Shown here: piece by piece, positions 23,126 to 37,195 of the stretch
Numbering within the stretch: position 1 is the stretch's first letter
Layout: each line of letters begins with the position of its first letter
Source of the DNA: Prostheceraeus crozeri
Taxonomy: Eukaryota > Platyhelminthes > Polycladida > Euryleptidae
Assembly: GCA_907163375.1 (NCBI GenBank)
Contig: CAJQUW010005245.1
Location: 310,001-374,000, forward strand
Reading direction: 5' to 3'
DNA: 64,000 nt
Notes under the pieces: model-generated
The model's database searches: none
Seen by the model: the letters and a program-made list of their open reading frames with translations, nothing else
What the model was told of the DNA's origin: nothing
Translations under genes and position numbers: made by a program

Positions 23126-24333
23126 CTAGACGCAACCGTAAGATCCACTGGAGATACACGACGGACTAGACACAGTACTAGACGTCGACCCGCGATACTC
23201 TTGGCTTGCACTTGAACTTTCTACACTGCCCATAGTATAAAAGAGATCATTGTCATGTGCGGGACTTTGTAACGTGGAAGTGGGAGGGCAATAGCCTTGT
23301 GGGAAATGGCTCCAGCCGTAAAACACTTGATCTAAGACCCATTTGTCACTATTGAATTCTTCCAGCTGAACGACATTATTCCGATCACGGATTTGTAAAC
23401 AAACATGATGTATGAGTTCTTCGATCAGATATAAGGTTTGCCTGTGTTCGTGACTCATCAAGCAAACAGTAGAGTGTGCAACAACACTTCGCAATGTCTC
23501 AAGATATGTAACTTTGAGTTCATCGTTATCAAAATGATTGTCCAAATAAGCAAGTAGTCGGCACCGCTGGCTAGTTAGGTCGGCAAAGTCAATGAAAAAC
23601 CTCGAGCACATGTAAGGTTCTAAGCTTCGAATATCGGCGCAGTTGACAGGTCGGTAACCTTCAACAATAAGTCGGCAGTATCGCAAAAGTCCTCCGCCGC
23701 GAATTTCTTCAGGATTCCTCGTTGCAATGAGTTTGTTTTTCAGGTGATACAACGCCTCTGCAAAACTGCCGGACACCGCCTCAGCCACGACTGTCGGATA
23801 AAAATGCTTTGTCATTGGTTGGTGGCAATAATCTGAATACTTTAAAAGAGAGTCGAGTATTATTTGAAATGAGTCAACAGAAAATTCAAATTGTCGGCGC
23901 ATTCGATCGACGAATTTCAGCTCTATTGACATGCGGCCTGGTCCGTGTTGGCCCAAACCGAGCAAGTACCAAGAGTCTCGTTGGTTCTGAACACGCACCA
24001 ACTTCCCAATGAAAGTCTCGGCGAGTTGGGATTCCGTAGACAGATGTGACGAAGTCCTCAACAATGAAGGTTTTGATGGAGGGAGCAGTGATGGCGAGGA
24101 TAGAGATGGTGGCGGGGTTGATGGAGGTGAAGGGGTAGGAGTATGATCCATGGAAGAGGAAGAGGAACCCGACATCTCACGGCCCCGAGAGGTCCGCTTC
24201 TTGGTCGCAGGGTGGAAGAACTCAATCAGTGATTGCATGACAACTGATTTGATGGTGGAGATTGTCTCCAAGTCATTCAATTCAACTCCAAAAAGAAGAT
24301 CAATATCATTGAAGGTGGCATCTTTCTTCAATC
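23126..24333 (-). CDS. TENT5: TENT5/FAM46 poly(A) polymerase, exon 2 (C-terminal part)
   Basis: This 1208-bp exon begins after TTGCATTTCAG and supplies residues 80 (shared codon) to 481. It holds the DxD metal-binding pair (D89, D91 in FNDIDLLFGVEL). A Ser/Pro-rich insert follows (about 134-180). Next comes the strongly conserved FAM46 block (IELKFVDRMRRQFEFSVDSF, then NKLIATRNPEEIRGGGLLRY, MCSRFFIDF, STVCLMSHEHRQTL). E229 in RRQFEF is the likely third acidic residue by analogy with human family members. The last ~100 residues are Ser/Thr-rich and unlike vertebrate tails. TENT5 enzymes are noncanonical poly(A) polymerases that lengthen tails of mRNAs, notably those for secreted and immune proteins. 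That function is transferred by homology. Confidence 0.95.
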
Positions 24334-27300
24334 CTGAAATGCAAGAGAGCATCATTAGTTACAGAGGCTAAAATGAATTCATAACATGCAACAAAACGCT
24401 GTCTGCTAGAAAGAATTCATTATGAAAAAATATCATATCTTATGCAAATACTTAATGCAACACTTGCGGAGCTCACACAAATGAATTTCAAGCAGCTGAT
24501 AAGTTCGCAACTTAATACGAAAACTCGATATTAAGTGCATAATCGCTAAACTTGAAGATTTTAGAAAGCTAGGTGGACAATGATTTGGAATCTCCAATAT
24601 CGAACTGATATGATCCAACCTTGGCAAGAACATTATGCATTTCGACTGCACTAGCAGTAAATAGAGAAAATCAAATAAAAAGCCGCCATATTACAATAAA
24701 TTGACAGTTAGAGCAGAGATTTCGTTGTTTAGTGTAATGTCGAAGCATTTCATATTAATGAAACTATGTAGTAGGATTTTGAATCGCAAGCTGAGTTATA
24801 AAGTTGTTTCTGGAAAATAATAAAGCAAAAAGTTGTGATTTTGATTCTTGATCTTTCAACTTTACTATTTTCTCTAGAACAGAGCAACCAAATTAATATG
24901 AATATTTTGAAAAAGATAGTCTATTACACTTCCTACTTATTTTTAGTATAAAATATTTACCAATGAACGATTAGAATATTGACGATGAATGATCAGTTCA
25001 GCGTATGCATTCTCAGACGTAAGAACTTTTAAGATTAATAACTTCAATTAAATTTCTCCGGCTATCTTACGATTATAATTCTCATTTTACAAAATAGAAT
25101 TTAAAGAAGATGTGCCTTCGAGTCAAATTTTGAACAACTAGCGATAACCGTTTCAGTACATCAATACATTCATGGCAGACGCAAATGTCTTCCCAAACTT
25201 CATTTTGTGAGAGCTATTACAGCACACTGATCGATCAAATCCAACCGAGATCCATATTTCTTCAATATGAATCTGCTTGTTTTCAATGATGGTACACTTT
25301 AAAAGTTCTTTATAAAACAAGAAGATCCAACAAATTGTCTGACCTTACATCAGGTTATGAAATAATGAAACATTTATGACCAATTTGAGTTTCAAGAATA
25401 TGTTGAATCCAGTTGGGAAGCGCTCATTCAATCGACAAGAAATTCCTTGACCAGAAAAGTTTATTACTTTCCTATGTAGTTACGAAAACAACAGCTGTTC
25501 TCAACAACGATTTGTACTGTCATGCAGCGGTAGAATCGATTCAAGTCAATTACTTTCGATCAGAAAGAGCAGAGGGTTGTACACAGTCTTTGCCACAGGA
25601 GTACACATGCGCAATATGTGAGCTACCCTTACTGTCTTCAAAATGCTAATCAAAGACAATATCTAAATAGAATACCATGAGCCATACAGCCCTCATGTTA
25701 TCACGCAGTATAGTAATGTTCATGTTGCCAGTAGTCTGTATGATCAGATCAATTCGTGTCTGTAAGGATGTGGGGATCATTATGAACCAATTCCTGACAT
25801 AAAGTGACATTTTCGTAACCGGTACATTCCAGACAGATAAACAAAGCACATTCACATAACTCCGATACCAATGTAAGCTTACGTATTCCAATGTTACTAT
25901 TGTACATACTGTAGAAATACAAAATTACGAATATCACTTGAACATTCATTACAATGTCAAGGTCTTTTTCAACTAAGTCACTGAAATTCAGATTGCTCAA
26001 ATCGATTAACTCATGAACTAACTTGTATATATATTGATGTCCGTTATGGCTTTATGGCTTTATCTGTCATACAAGCATTAGTTGTATTGCTATATGCAAT
26101 GCTTAAATACACCATTTACTCTTTAACTTAGAAAGACGATTTAGTGATGGAAAAATAATGAGAAACGAGTAAACAGATCAGAAATGCTTATCGTTGAACT
26201 TTCATGATTTTCATAATCGGTCGCTTCCTCGTTACATAAATAACATGGTTCTTAAAAACAATAGAATTTGTTTCAATAGAAACAAAAAATTAGGGACGGT
26301 GATCTTTTGACTTAAAATTAGCAAAATCTATCATTTTTCAAATTAAGATTTATTTTAATTAATGATTTTATTTAATATAACTTTTTAAATTTGATTTTTT
26401 TATATTCATTTTATGATTGTCTACGACTGGTGCGGATTTTCAAAACTCAAATATCTGTTGATACGTGATCTATTGCTTTGTCTGCAAGCAGCGTAATTAT
26501 CGATTTTATCATGTAAGCATTACAGTAGCAATCGGTTAATATGTCACAGCCATTTATTTAGCGCTAAATACTTCTACATTACAAACCTCCTAACTTCTCT
26601 ATGTGCATGTATGCTAAAAATCGCTAAAATCAATTTAAACATCTTGCGTCGCCAAAATTTTTTCTAACAAACAGATAAATCAATAAATGCATTTTTGATG
26701 ATCATAACTTGCTGTAGATCATTTGATTCAAATCAAATAACCTTCCTGTAAAATTTAAGAAAAATAAATATATAATTTTTATTATTGAATAATTTATTTG
26801 AAATAACAGGCCTCACTCATTCGTTGGATAGTTAAAACAATTGAGGCTGAGAAATTGATGGGTTTTGAATTTCGTCCTTTTTAAACATCGGCCCTTTTAA
26901 GAAACATACCAAAAAATTGCATGTCAAAATATGTATGAAATTGCAGAATACAATTAAGTATCTGATCATGATCTGCATTTCGTCATAATTGGACCCAGGT
27001 TTAGATATTGATCACAACAACCGACAATATCAATAATGCCATTTGTATTTTAAAATCGTCATTTGCTTCATCATATTGTTGGTGATTAGGAAGATGAAGA
27101 ATATTTCACGCGATTTTATGTATGTTGCGCAATAAAGGTGTGGTCTAGCCTCTCAATTCACTCAGATTCAAAGAGGTTATTAATATTTAGATTCACTAAT
27201 CCTTGACCGTCTTGAACATCAACTCGTACCTCGCATCGAATGAACTATGCCACATTCTTATCTTAAGTTACTAAATCTGAAATTTTATGAAACAATAAAG

Positions 27301-30300
27301 CATTGGTGTCGACGAGTTAATTTGTTAATTAGTTAGAACAATGTAATGCACTAATAGACCAAGGTCTAGAATCCATTTATAGTCATGATTTCATCTTTAG
27401 TAGAAAGTACATTGATTGAATCTTTCAGCAATAGCGGTAGCAAAAATTAGTTTGGTATTTGTACCCAGTACATGTCCTACTATAAATATTCATTAACAAA
27501 AAATACAGAAGTTGTTGAATGACGTAAATTATTCTTCCCAGTTGAACCCAATGAGGTGGAATAAAAATGCTAACAAAATTCTTCTTTTGTTAAGCAGCAG
27601 TCAGCTATGCTACATTTCATACACACACTCAACACTGATATTTTTGTAATGTTCAACCCACAACAACTAAAAGCTATCCGTTAACATAATTTTCGCAGTC
27701 AGAATGCTGGTCATTCTCTCAACGGACAATATTGAAGTTTCGAATTGAAATGGATTAGCGAACTTGATTTCTTAGTTTCGAGAATAGAATTCAACTTATT
27801 TAGTTTGTGACACGTAAACAGTTGCTATCACATCTAAATGCACATCGGTAGATTCAGCAAAGTTCAGCTGGCCTAATTGCAGTCGATAGAAGTGAAAAGT
27901 TTTCTAGCATTCAAAAGTTATATGAAATTGAAGTATAAAGTACATCGCATCCACTTTTTTCTGTTCAGTCTTGATGATTTTGAGATAAGTTTGAACATTT
28001 ATGATCGAATCAGGTTATGACCTTCATAACGGATACTGGCTGGTTGATAGCATGGACTTGATATCAATGCTACCAGACTTTGGATAAGCATGATGTGATA
28101 TTTATCTACCATCATTAAACACTGCAACTGACAGCAGTTAATGAATAAATACTTAGCGTTGGTACGAAAAATCCTTAGACACAAATAGAGATGCTGACTG
28201 CTGAGTAGGCATGGGCATTGAAATTCTACAGAATTCTTTAAGAATTTCATATCTTCTTTTTGGTATTCTCAAAAACATTTATTTAGAAGTGCCTCCAGTA
28301 TTTGTCTTGCGATGGAAATCACTATGTATGCCGATAAAACCTCGCATCCTCTAATGTATTTCGTCGTCAAAACATCAGCTTCTAAACAGAACGATGCTAT
28401 TCAGAATTGGTCTCAACGCAAATGCAAGCGTTAACGATTGATCGAATGAACTCTTACGTCGCGGAAGAAAGACTATCACAACTGCTAAATTGTTATCATT
28501 GCAATTACCTATGATTTCCCTTCACGGATCATGAATTAATCAACAACTAGTGAAATGTTATTTAGGCTTACTCATGAAATTGAATATGAGATGACAAATA
28601 TATTCCATATACTCACTTATATACTTAATCAAAAATATAGTTTCTGAAGTTGTGTTTAGATTAAGTGAGACATAAAGACAACGTGACCTTTATCAAGCAA
28701 TACTAGTGTTATGAAAACTAAATTGACATTGCACCAGCAACAGCTGATTCTTCGATTGAGTTATTTTACGATAAAACAAATTTACCTGTGGATAGCAATT
28801 TACGCACGTGCTACTACAACTAAGAATGATACAGGCGTGAAACCAAAACGTTCGACTGATGATTTAATACATAATTGAATTTTGGATAATTGATAACCTA
28901 AATTGGACTTTTTAGTTGATATCAAATTGATTCTCGATGTCTTCGTTTCCGTTAAACCACAACGCATGCCTCAATTAAATCGGCTACACGATGAGCGGTT
29001 TCTCGACTGAAAATCTGCAATACTGCCATCTTTTATGTAAGATATGGTTGGGATTATACAACAATTAAATAGTCATTTCAAAGCTAATTCCTCCCTCATC
29101 AATTCTGATTAGGGAACTATCAACTGATGAACCACTAGAAAAAAGCCTTTTGTCACTTCATCGGACTTTAAATGTCAATACATGATAATTTGACACTTTT
29201 CAGATGCGATTTGAAATATGCAATCACAAACAAGACAAACATTTAATAAAAATTTGGATGCTACAAATGTTTGTTTCAGACAGAGTTAATTTAGTCATAC
29301 ACAGTGAATGACTGATAAACGGTGGATAAATGAGACAGAATCGCATCTTTCACTGATTATGTTCATGGAGTGGTTAAGCATTATTTTCGTTCAGCAGAAA
29401 CGAAAGATCATCCGAATAACTTGACGTATTTTCGAAAATCTGATCGACCAAACAGTACCGTGATAGCTGATATTCGAGTGCGTGCGCTTGTAAGACTGTC
29501 CAGGGTCAATGATTCATGATATATCACGATCAGATTAGGTTTTCTCTTAGATATGAATTAAATGCACAATAGAGGTGATCTTGATGATGTGATAATTGAG
29601 AGGAAAATGATTTTTCAGTATTAAACCATAATCATACAATACATTTCTTTCGTAAATCATTCAACGCTTCAAGGGTCTGCTGCGTTCATTTCAAAGAGAT
29701 AAGTTAGATAGTAAAGTGAGATAATAATACATTTTTGGGAACGATTTAGGGAACATACACGAGATGCCGTGCAGAATGCGTCGGGAAGCAACACTCACAT
29801 GCGATATATTTCTTAACAGTAGGATTACTATTGACATTTATTTTATATGCAGCATTTTTTAGAATTGCAATTTAAACAACAATAGACTGGCTGCGACTGG
29901 TTTGGGCTTGATTCATGATGAGATATCTCTCAATACAGAAAATTTGGATAGTGCTATTGCAAAATATTCAACCCATTCATACAATAAGTTGATAAAGTTG
30001 CATGTCATACACAAGGGAACCTCTCTAAGCGACCAGTTTCTTGCAGTTCCGAATTTTTCTTCGTAAATCCATGTTGAAGAGAGCTTCTGTAGCGACCATC
30101 CTTCTCTATTTCTCGACTAATTTTTGTCTCATTTTTAGTGTCACACAGACCTTTGGGTCTGGTTTGCAGGAAGCATGCATTAACATTAACTAGAATTTGT
30201 TGTTTCCTGTATATACATCCATAGGCTAGTTTATGGAAACACGGCAACAAAAGTGCATATATCAGAAATGTCACATGCAACATCGTGCAATAATAGCAGC

Positions 30301-32601
30301 AATTTTGTAGATCGAACAATTTTCAGAATGTTTTTAAGTCAACTCTTCTAAGGCAAGTTTTCTTACCGTCGGATAAGACATGATCATTGACTAGCAGTCG
30401 ATATTTCTAGACTTGAAAGATGCCTTGAGCACTGCGCAGTGCTAGAATTCTTCGAAATTATGTCTTAAAGTTCCACTTCAAATCGCTAAATGAAAATTAA
30501 GCAGAAACTCTACAAGCCAAATATAGTAGAATATTATATCGTCTTTGCTTCTAGCATTTTAACAAAGAGTCAGCTTCACGAAGTAAGAACACTCTCGGGA
30601 ACTCCTATTTTCAAGAGTTTTTAAGGTTTCATTCGAGCGGTCAATCGATACATTTTCTATATTTCATTTAAAGCTGCTGAGTGTTCCGCCGACAAAACTG
30701 GAAAATTTGAGTTATGTTCTATACCAAAATGTGAAAACTGCATGCATGGGATGAAAAGATTTAACACGAATTATCGTCCATGAGTCCTTTCCAAATGCGG
30801 TAAGCACAAGCGCATTACGCTTGTGTGTCTCGCTAAAGTGACTACTTCAAACAGCTCCGTTTGTTGGTCGCTACAGAGGAATCCAAGTGAAATAGTTGTG
30901 TTGTACAATGTAAAAATTTGACAATTTTCAAACAATCAATGCAATATGTGAGCACATTGAGATAATCTTTCAATAGTGTGTTGACTCTTTTCTTTGCATA
31001 TGCATATACAGTTAAATCAATTCTTTAAATAGAAAGGGAAAATTCTAAACAATACTTAGACAAGATATTAGTGGCATTAGTATAGCAAGCAAGCAAACAT
31101 AGGACTTCATAAAACGATATCAGAAGAATGATGAGGTCGCTAAACCAGCAGCAAGTGAATAAAATGTTGATAGGTACCGGAGCCGATCTAAATTGACTCA
31201 GTGATGGACTATTGGACTTAAAGTCTGATCGTTATACTGCTAGCCAATTTTCTTAGGATTAGTGAGCTTTATCGCTAACTTGCTGATAGACAATGATTCT
31301 GTACACAATGAAAGTAAATTTGACCATGATAAGTTTTGATTTTGGAAATTTTAGCAATTTAATTTTGATTTAGAGACTCAATAGATCATCGTATTATGAC
31401 AATGAACATAATTGTAAAGAAGCAATTTATACTCTGAAATTTAGAGATCATAATCTTCAAAATATCATTAGGGCCTACTATTGCACGCAGTAAAATTACG
31501 AGAAGCAAATGAGAGTCCTCTACCACCTCGTTTGAATAAGGAAGCGAAAGTTAGTGAAAACTATATATGAATTATGTATGGCTATATACATACTTAGCGA
31601 AAACGGATCATTATCTAAACATTGAATGGTTCTTATGGGCTATCCCCTTCCCCAACGTTTTCACATACACTTAGTTTAGTATATTTTCTACACACATGCA
31701 AAAATTATGGAGCAAAATTGGACAAGTACTTTTTACACTGGAAAAGATAACTTAAAAGTATAGAGATGTCACCAGTTTTATCTGACTTCGTTTGTTCGAC
31801 GCATTATTATGACTCTTTTTTAACTTACATTATAGGCCCTATATACTGTCGCACCTTTCATAAATTAACAATATTAGTGTACGAGATGGAGCTTTGATCA
31901 CCATCCCTTCACTAGTTGTCACGAAAAGAATTTCTCGACTTCAAGAGCTATCTGTACTGCGTCGAACAGACGAAGTCAGATCAAGCTGCTAACATGCACG
32001 TACAACGCTACACTTCAAGTTATCGTTTCTAATTCAGATTCTTCCAAATTTTTACATGTCCGATATGCATGATTCTTTCGTTGCGGTTAGAAAACGTCCT
32101 CAATTGCGTGTATCCGCGGCTTGGTGACGATTGATAGTTTCACGAATTTCAGATAAATTTAATAGTTTGGGGGGAGGAGGCACTTGAGTACCCTTTTATG
32201 GTTTATGTATGTTGATACTAAAGAGTAAAGACCATGTGTCTTTCAATTAACATTCATATCTATATATACATGCATCATCGATCACTCATCAAGCAACCAC
32301 CCATTTAAAACGACCGATTTTTCCATTTCGAGCTATCCACGTACATTCATATCTGTCCCACTAAACCGCATCCCACTCGCTCAAGCGACTATCGTTGCTT
32401 TAGAGTTCTACTGCACTTTTTCTTCTGTGATTTTTTTTAATAAGAACAAGCAAATCATTTGAGAAGCTGATTTCGAAGACTGAATATGGGGCTTTTATAT
32501 ATAATGCTACTGATCTACTGACGCACAATAAATGCGTGCAAAATATAAGGGACATTAGCACCTATGAAGATCACTTGGGCCTCAATGTGTGGTCTACTCA
32601 C
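24334..32601 (-). other. TENT5 intron, 8268 bp
   Basis: GT (minus strand, GTGAGTAG from 32601) to AG (TTTCAG ending at 24334). The phase is 1: exon 1 ends with G and exon 2 begins GA, making one Gly codon. The intron is AT-rich with short frames only. I see no nested gene, RNA or complete transposon in it. Confidence 0.85.
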
Positions 32602-32839
32602 CGATAACGTAACTCGCCGCTCCTCCATTCAATCGAGTGTCTCGGACATTGACACCTGCCGCACTGATACCATCACAGACTAGTTTGATAAGCTGCCGTA
32701 AAGTCACTTGAACAGGGGGTAGATCATCACATCTCGAATGCAACTGCACAGTATCTTCGAGCATGTTATACAGACGACTGACTTGATCGTGGTTCAATAC
32801 TTGAAACCGATTTTCTGCTTGCTTTCCTGTAGTTTCCAT
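32602..32839 (-). CDS. TENT5: TENT5/FAM46 poly(A) polymerase, exon 1 (N-terminal part)
   Basis: This 238-bp exon encodes residues 1-79 plus the first base of codon 80. It matches the FAM46 N-terminus (RFQVLNHDQVSRLYNMLEDT, then VNVRDTRLNGGAASYVI), including the nucleotidyltransferase G-[GS] signature (NGGAAS, residues 71-76). The ATG at 32837-32839 is the first Met after an in-frame TAA about 36 bases upstream, so the start is well defined unless an upstream exon is spliced in. The donor GTGAGTAG follows directly. Joined to exon 2 at 24333 it gives 481 aa, against roughly 390-440 for human paralogues, the extra length being the Ser/Pro insert and tail. Confidence 0.93.
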
Positions 32840-35800
32840 GATTGCAAAAGATAAGTGGAACCAGGCACTGAGTTACACGGCAGAAGAAGTCGATCGTCGT
32901 TGTGGTGGCCTACAGATGCCGTCAGTGAATTGTACAATACAGGCACAACAGTTAATCAATCAGAAGTTGGATTCACAGACCAATGTCTCCACGGGAAAGC
33001 TATCGACGAAAGCGCGCGCGATGACTGCATTCACTAAATGAGAGAACACTTTTACCCGTAGCTTCATTCATAATCATTGATGATTTCAACCAATGGCGTA
33101 ACAATCATTCATTATTGCACTATCATCAATAGTATCCATCCTAGTAGTAACTAAAACTCTTCGAATCATAAAATAGGAAAAATTCGAGTTTAAGAAATCC
33201 ATTCGATTTTTTTCAAATTCGGCACCGGGTCGAATCTATCTTCAACGAAACTCTCAAATCATCGACATGGTTGGAACGACGGTGGATTCGAAAGATTGAC
33301 AGCCTCGTGTTGCACCTATCCCCTGGACGTAGACCTGCAACTCCAGATATCTATTTAAAATTTACATTTTAGTTCCAATTTTTCAATTTTAATATTTTGT
33401 TTTCATAAAAACGAGTCGGTGATAATCATGGCAATATAGAGAAAATGCATCGGACTTAATTTTAATTTATTTACACCTAAATCCTTTTCAAGAACAGCAA
33501 CAAATAATGTTTTGAAACATGGATAATGTGATCAAATTGAAATCTTCATCAGACACTTAAACTAAATAGGCGATGAAATATGTTAAAGTCGATGTTAATG
33601 AGAGATAACAGAATTCTATGCCATCATAATATGCATGATAATAGAAATAGACAAAAATTATTATATGAGTTACTTAAGAAAATCTGAAATTATGAAAGAA
33701 ATTATGTCATATTATTTATGACGCAAAGTCTCAAATCTTATTGAAAAGGATTCGACGTTGGCTTCAAAGTTAAGCGACACTGCCACAGTCATAATATGCT
33801 AACAACATTTATGTTGTGTTTGAAAAAGCCAACTCTGGTATTGTTAAGTTAAAAGTTGTATTGTTAAAGCTGCATAATTACTCAATCAGAAACTACAATA
33901 CAAATTTGTAAAAAATTTATTACATGTTTTATGACTGTGGCGCAGCTATCAGAGGACAGTAGTAGGCCTATGTTATTTTTGACATATAAATCGATAAAAA
34001 CAATGCTGCTTCGGCGAAAAAATGCTTTCTGTGAAAGCTATAATTATGAGAAGGGCGCTAGCACAAAACTCCGATTCAACAGGACAGGAAAAGTACTTGT
34101 TTCGCAAGATAGGCCTACGGGGCATTCAATTTTGTTGGATGTTTTATTCTCTCTTCGGCAGATGTAGTCCTACATGCATGTCTATATGTGGGTCATTTCA
34201 CTTTGGAATTATTTTTAAGATGGAATGGATGTCGGTTAAATAGAATAACGCATAAGCATCTTTCAGCAGATCAACGGCACAAAGGCAACGGAATACAGAC
34301 TAGTCTTTCGGGGAGCCTTGCGCGGTCTAAGGCTGGGTGAATTCTTTTCGGGGTGGGCTATATTCTCTCCCGTTATAGGGCCCACGTGCACGCAGAGGAA
34401 AAGTGCGATTTAGACTTTCAGCATCACATCAAAAATATAATAAAAATTCAAAACATTTTGTATCTTAAAAATTTTATAGTTTTAAACATCGATTTGTTCG
34501 AGCTGAAAATTATTTATTTTTTTCAGCATCAAACTTAGATAGCATATATAAATGGTGAATAGCTATTCTAGCCTGCGGATGATCCTCAGTATCTTTATCT
34601 AATTGCATTGTAAACAATACGATAGATTATCATTATAACTTATTTATAAAGCAATTCAACAGGCGAAGAAATTTTCATCAACGTCATATTTATTTTCCAT
34701 CGGTAATAGCACCATGTGGCAGAATGGTATAGGACAAAATACAAAATATCTGGAAACAGTCATTGGCGTCATGGAAAAACATAAATCAAGAAAATCAATT
34801 TTGGAACAAACAATAGAATGCAGCAATTACAAGACTTAATTTCAAGGTTTATATGCTTGAATGGACAGATGGATGTTGAAATACCTTCACAGACAGGTAC
34901 ACGCTGAAATGCATGAAAAGTGACTTTTTCATAGAATTTTCATCCGTGCGAACCATGTATGGAGCTATATGGACTTCTCAATGAAAAAATGGGAATTTAG
35001 ATAACTTTGGATAAACAAGCGCAGAAATGAAAGCCTGTGTTCTTATTGAATCGTCTCCATCAGAGCTACACGCATACCTCTTGAAAGCATCAATATTGTG
35101 TTGGTCATGGAGAGTGGCATCGGATGATGATTCCAAAGCTATGCTTTGGGATAAAGTATATCTTTGAGCGACTCACAGAATGTGCGCGTTGTAACTCACA
35201 TGATCGCATGTGAGTGCATTAGCTGAGCTCTGAGTTAGCTTCTGAACAATATCTTAGGTTCGGGTACGCACTCATTTCCAGCAGAGGTGCTTCTACCGAA
35301 ACAGCATCTGTAGAAGAGACATAAATGAAGCGTCTGACGAAGAGCAACTGCAACTCGTTTTTCACCCGCAAAATTCTTGACAAGTCTCACGCTTGACACA
35401 AGCAACGAGTCAATTTGGAGTCCTATTTTATACGGACATGCCTATATATCCTGAAGATATTCAAGGAGTTGCATGAAGTCTTTCTTATATTAACTTGGCA
35501 GATACTTTAATCAAATATGCATTTCGTATTCACAGTGCATGTATCTACTAGCGGAACCATCAATGATAAGGAGAAAACAAAACATAAACTAAAATGTGGC
35601 ATGCTTGAAGTTGTGGTAAAAATATGGGTTGATGAGATACACCAGATAGTAACAAATATTCCAAATGTTTCCTCAATCTGATTTCAAAATATTAAGCGAG
35701 AAATTTTCGATGGAGTAAATGTGAGATGAAATTACTGATTAGGTATCTATGAATTGCTGCATACAATGTTATTACAAAAATTAAAAAAACATATTACAAA

Positions 35801-36385
35801 ACTAAATCACTATATTTATATATAATAGATTCGGAAATAAACGATGTCATGAAGAATCTTCTTCCATGTAAATAATGACAATTAATTAATTTCTTTGCGC
35901 AGTGATCCTTTCTTCTCAAGGCTACCTCACACATAATGTCTCTGAATAAGAATGGAAGGCACACAGATACAACTACGACAAGTACATGTTGCATGTTATG
36001 CACATAGCCTATCATGTCATGTGAAAGAACAGATTTATGTGTAGGCGGAGAGATGAATGAAATAGTTTATTGCTATTTACGTCAAAGTTGGTTCTCCATA
36101 TTGCATGCATGCCAGAATGGTGGTTGAAGGCTAAAATAATAACAACCTTATTCGCAGAATAAATCGTAGTTATAATGGAAGCAAAATAAAGACAAAAGTA
36201 AATACAAGCAGAAATGAACAAATTTCAATAATACATTTGTATCAGTAATGCATTTTCTATCAAATGAAAAGAAATGTTGGTAGATCAACATAAATCATTA
36301 TTCAATATGTTTGACGAGTCTAAAAACGTTCAAATGACGAGCATTCTATAGAAGTAATGCTTTGAAAATTCTTTGCATGATTCAG
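32840..36385. other. upstream region of TENT5, then gene-less DNA
   Basis: The minus-strand 5' untranslated region and promoter of TENT5 should lie in the first few hundred bases. I see no TATA box or other element I would call. Beyond that the sequence is AT-rich with no recognised gene. It contains two TAGGCCTA palindromes (33963, 34110) and a small hairpin, ACTCACATG...CATGTGAGT (35194-35215). Confidence 0.4.
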
Positions 36386-36421
36386 AATAAAAAAGTTAAA
36401 ACTTTTGAGACACCCTGTATA
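36386..36421 (-). repeat. solo mariner/Tc1-type terminal sequence
   Basis: Read on the minus strand, this begins TACAGGGTGTCTCAAAAGTT, a form widely seen at mariner/IS630-type ends. No partner end or transposase lies nearby, so only a remnant is claimed. Confidence 0.4.
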
Positions 36422-37195
36422 CGCATCAATATGAAAATATATGTTTATTATTGACTTTTACTATCCCTTTTCCAGATGATGACTTTTGAATTCAATTGCC
36501 ATTAATCAAACGCCTATTTGCAACTCTATATCATCAAAACTGTAATTTAGAAAATGAATGAAGCTCAAATAAGTCCATGCCATAGAGTAAGCATAAGTAT
36601 ATTTGCGTAGAGTGGTAACTCAGCATTTATTAAATTCCCAATGTGTATGCAGTTTCGATTTCATTAAATCAGGGATGCGGAGTCGGAGTCCCAGAGTCCT
36701 ATCATTTTTGCTGGAGTCTGAGTCCTATCAAATGATAGAACTCCGGACTCCGGCCTATAACTAGACCCAAAATATAATGCAAGCAAATTATTTAATCTTG
36801 TGCATATAGCTGTCACTGTCTTGATGTCAACTTTTTCCGTCAAACAAAAGTACAGAGACACTGCTGTATGCAAAGCTTGTAATAGTTGAGGGAATGAACC
36901 GTGATAGTGAAAAAAGGATTGTCTTTTTACTCGGTGATTTAGTAGAGAAGACAAGCCTTCCTTGCCTCGATCACACCTACGTACGAAAGGTCACATCGGA
37001 GACAAAAATGAAATACTAGTTTGTTTGAGAACATTACCTCTTACCCTCACGTTAATCGCGTGTGATGGCTCCTCTAAAGCGCATTAAAGTCGAATCAGCT
37101 GTTATCAACTGCTGTGGCTGACAACTCCTGTCCAAAAATCTTTGGATTATTGATTTTTTATCACGTGACTGTCCTTCAATCGCCATTACGTCAAA

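Noticed and set aside
23809-24371. plus-strand frames of 67 and 73 codons
   Set aside because: Antisense to the conserved TENT5 exon; no independent signal.
30805-30825. short palindrome CACAAGCG...CGCTTGTG in the TENT5 intron
   Set aside because: Eight-base arms are expected by chance in a window of this size.
36664-36954. 96-codon minus-strand frame at the left end of the hAT-type element
   Set aside because: It starts in the terminal repeat itself and shows no transposase motif; treated as chance.
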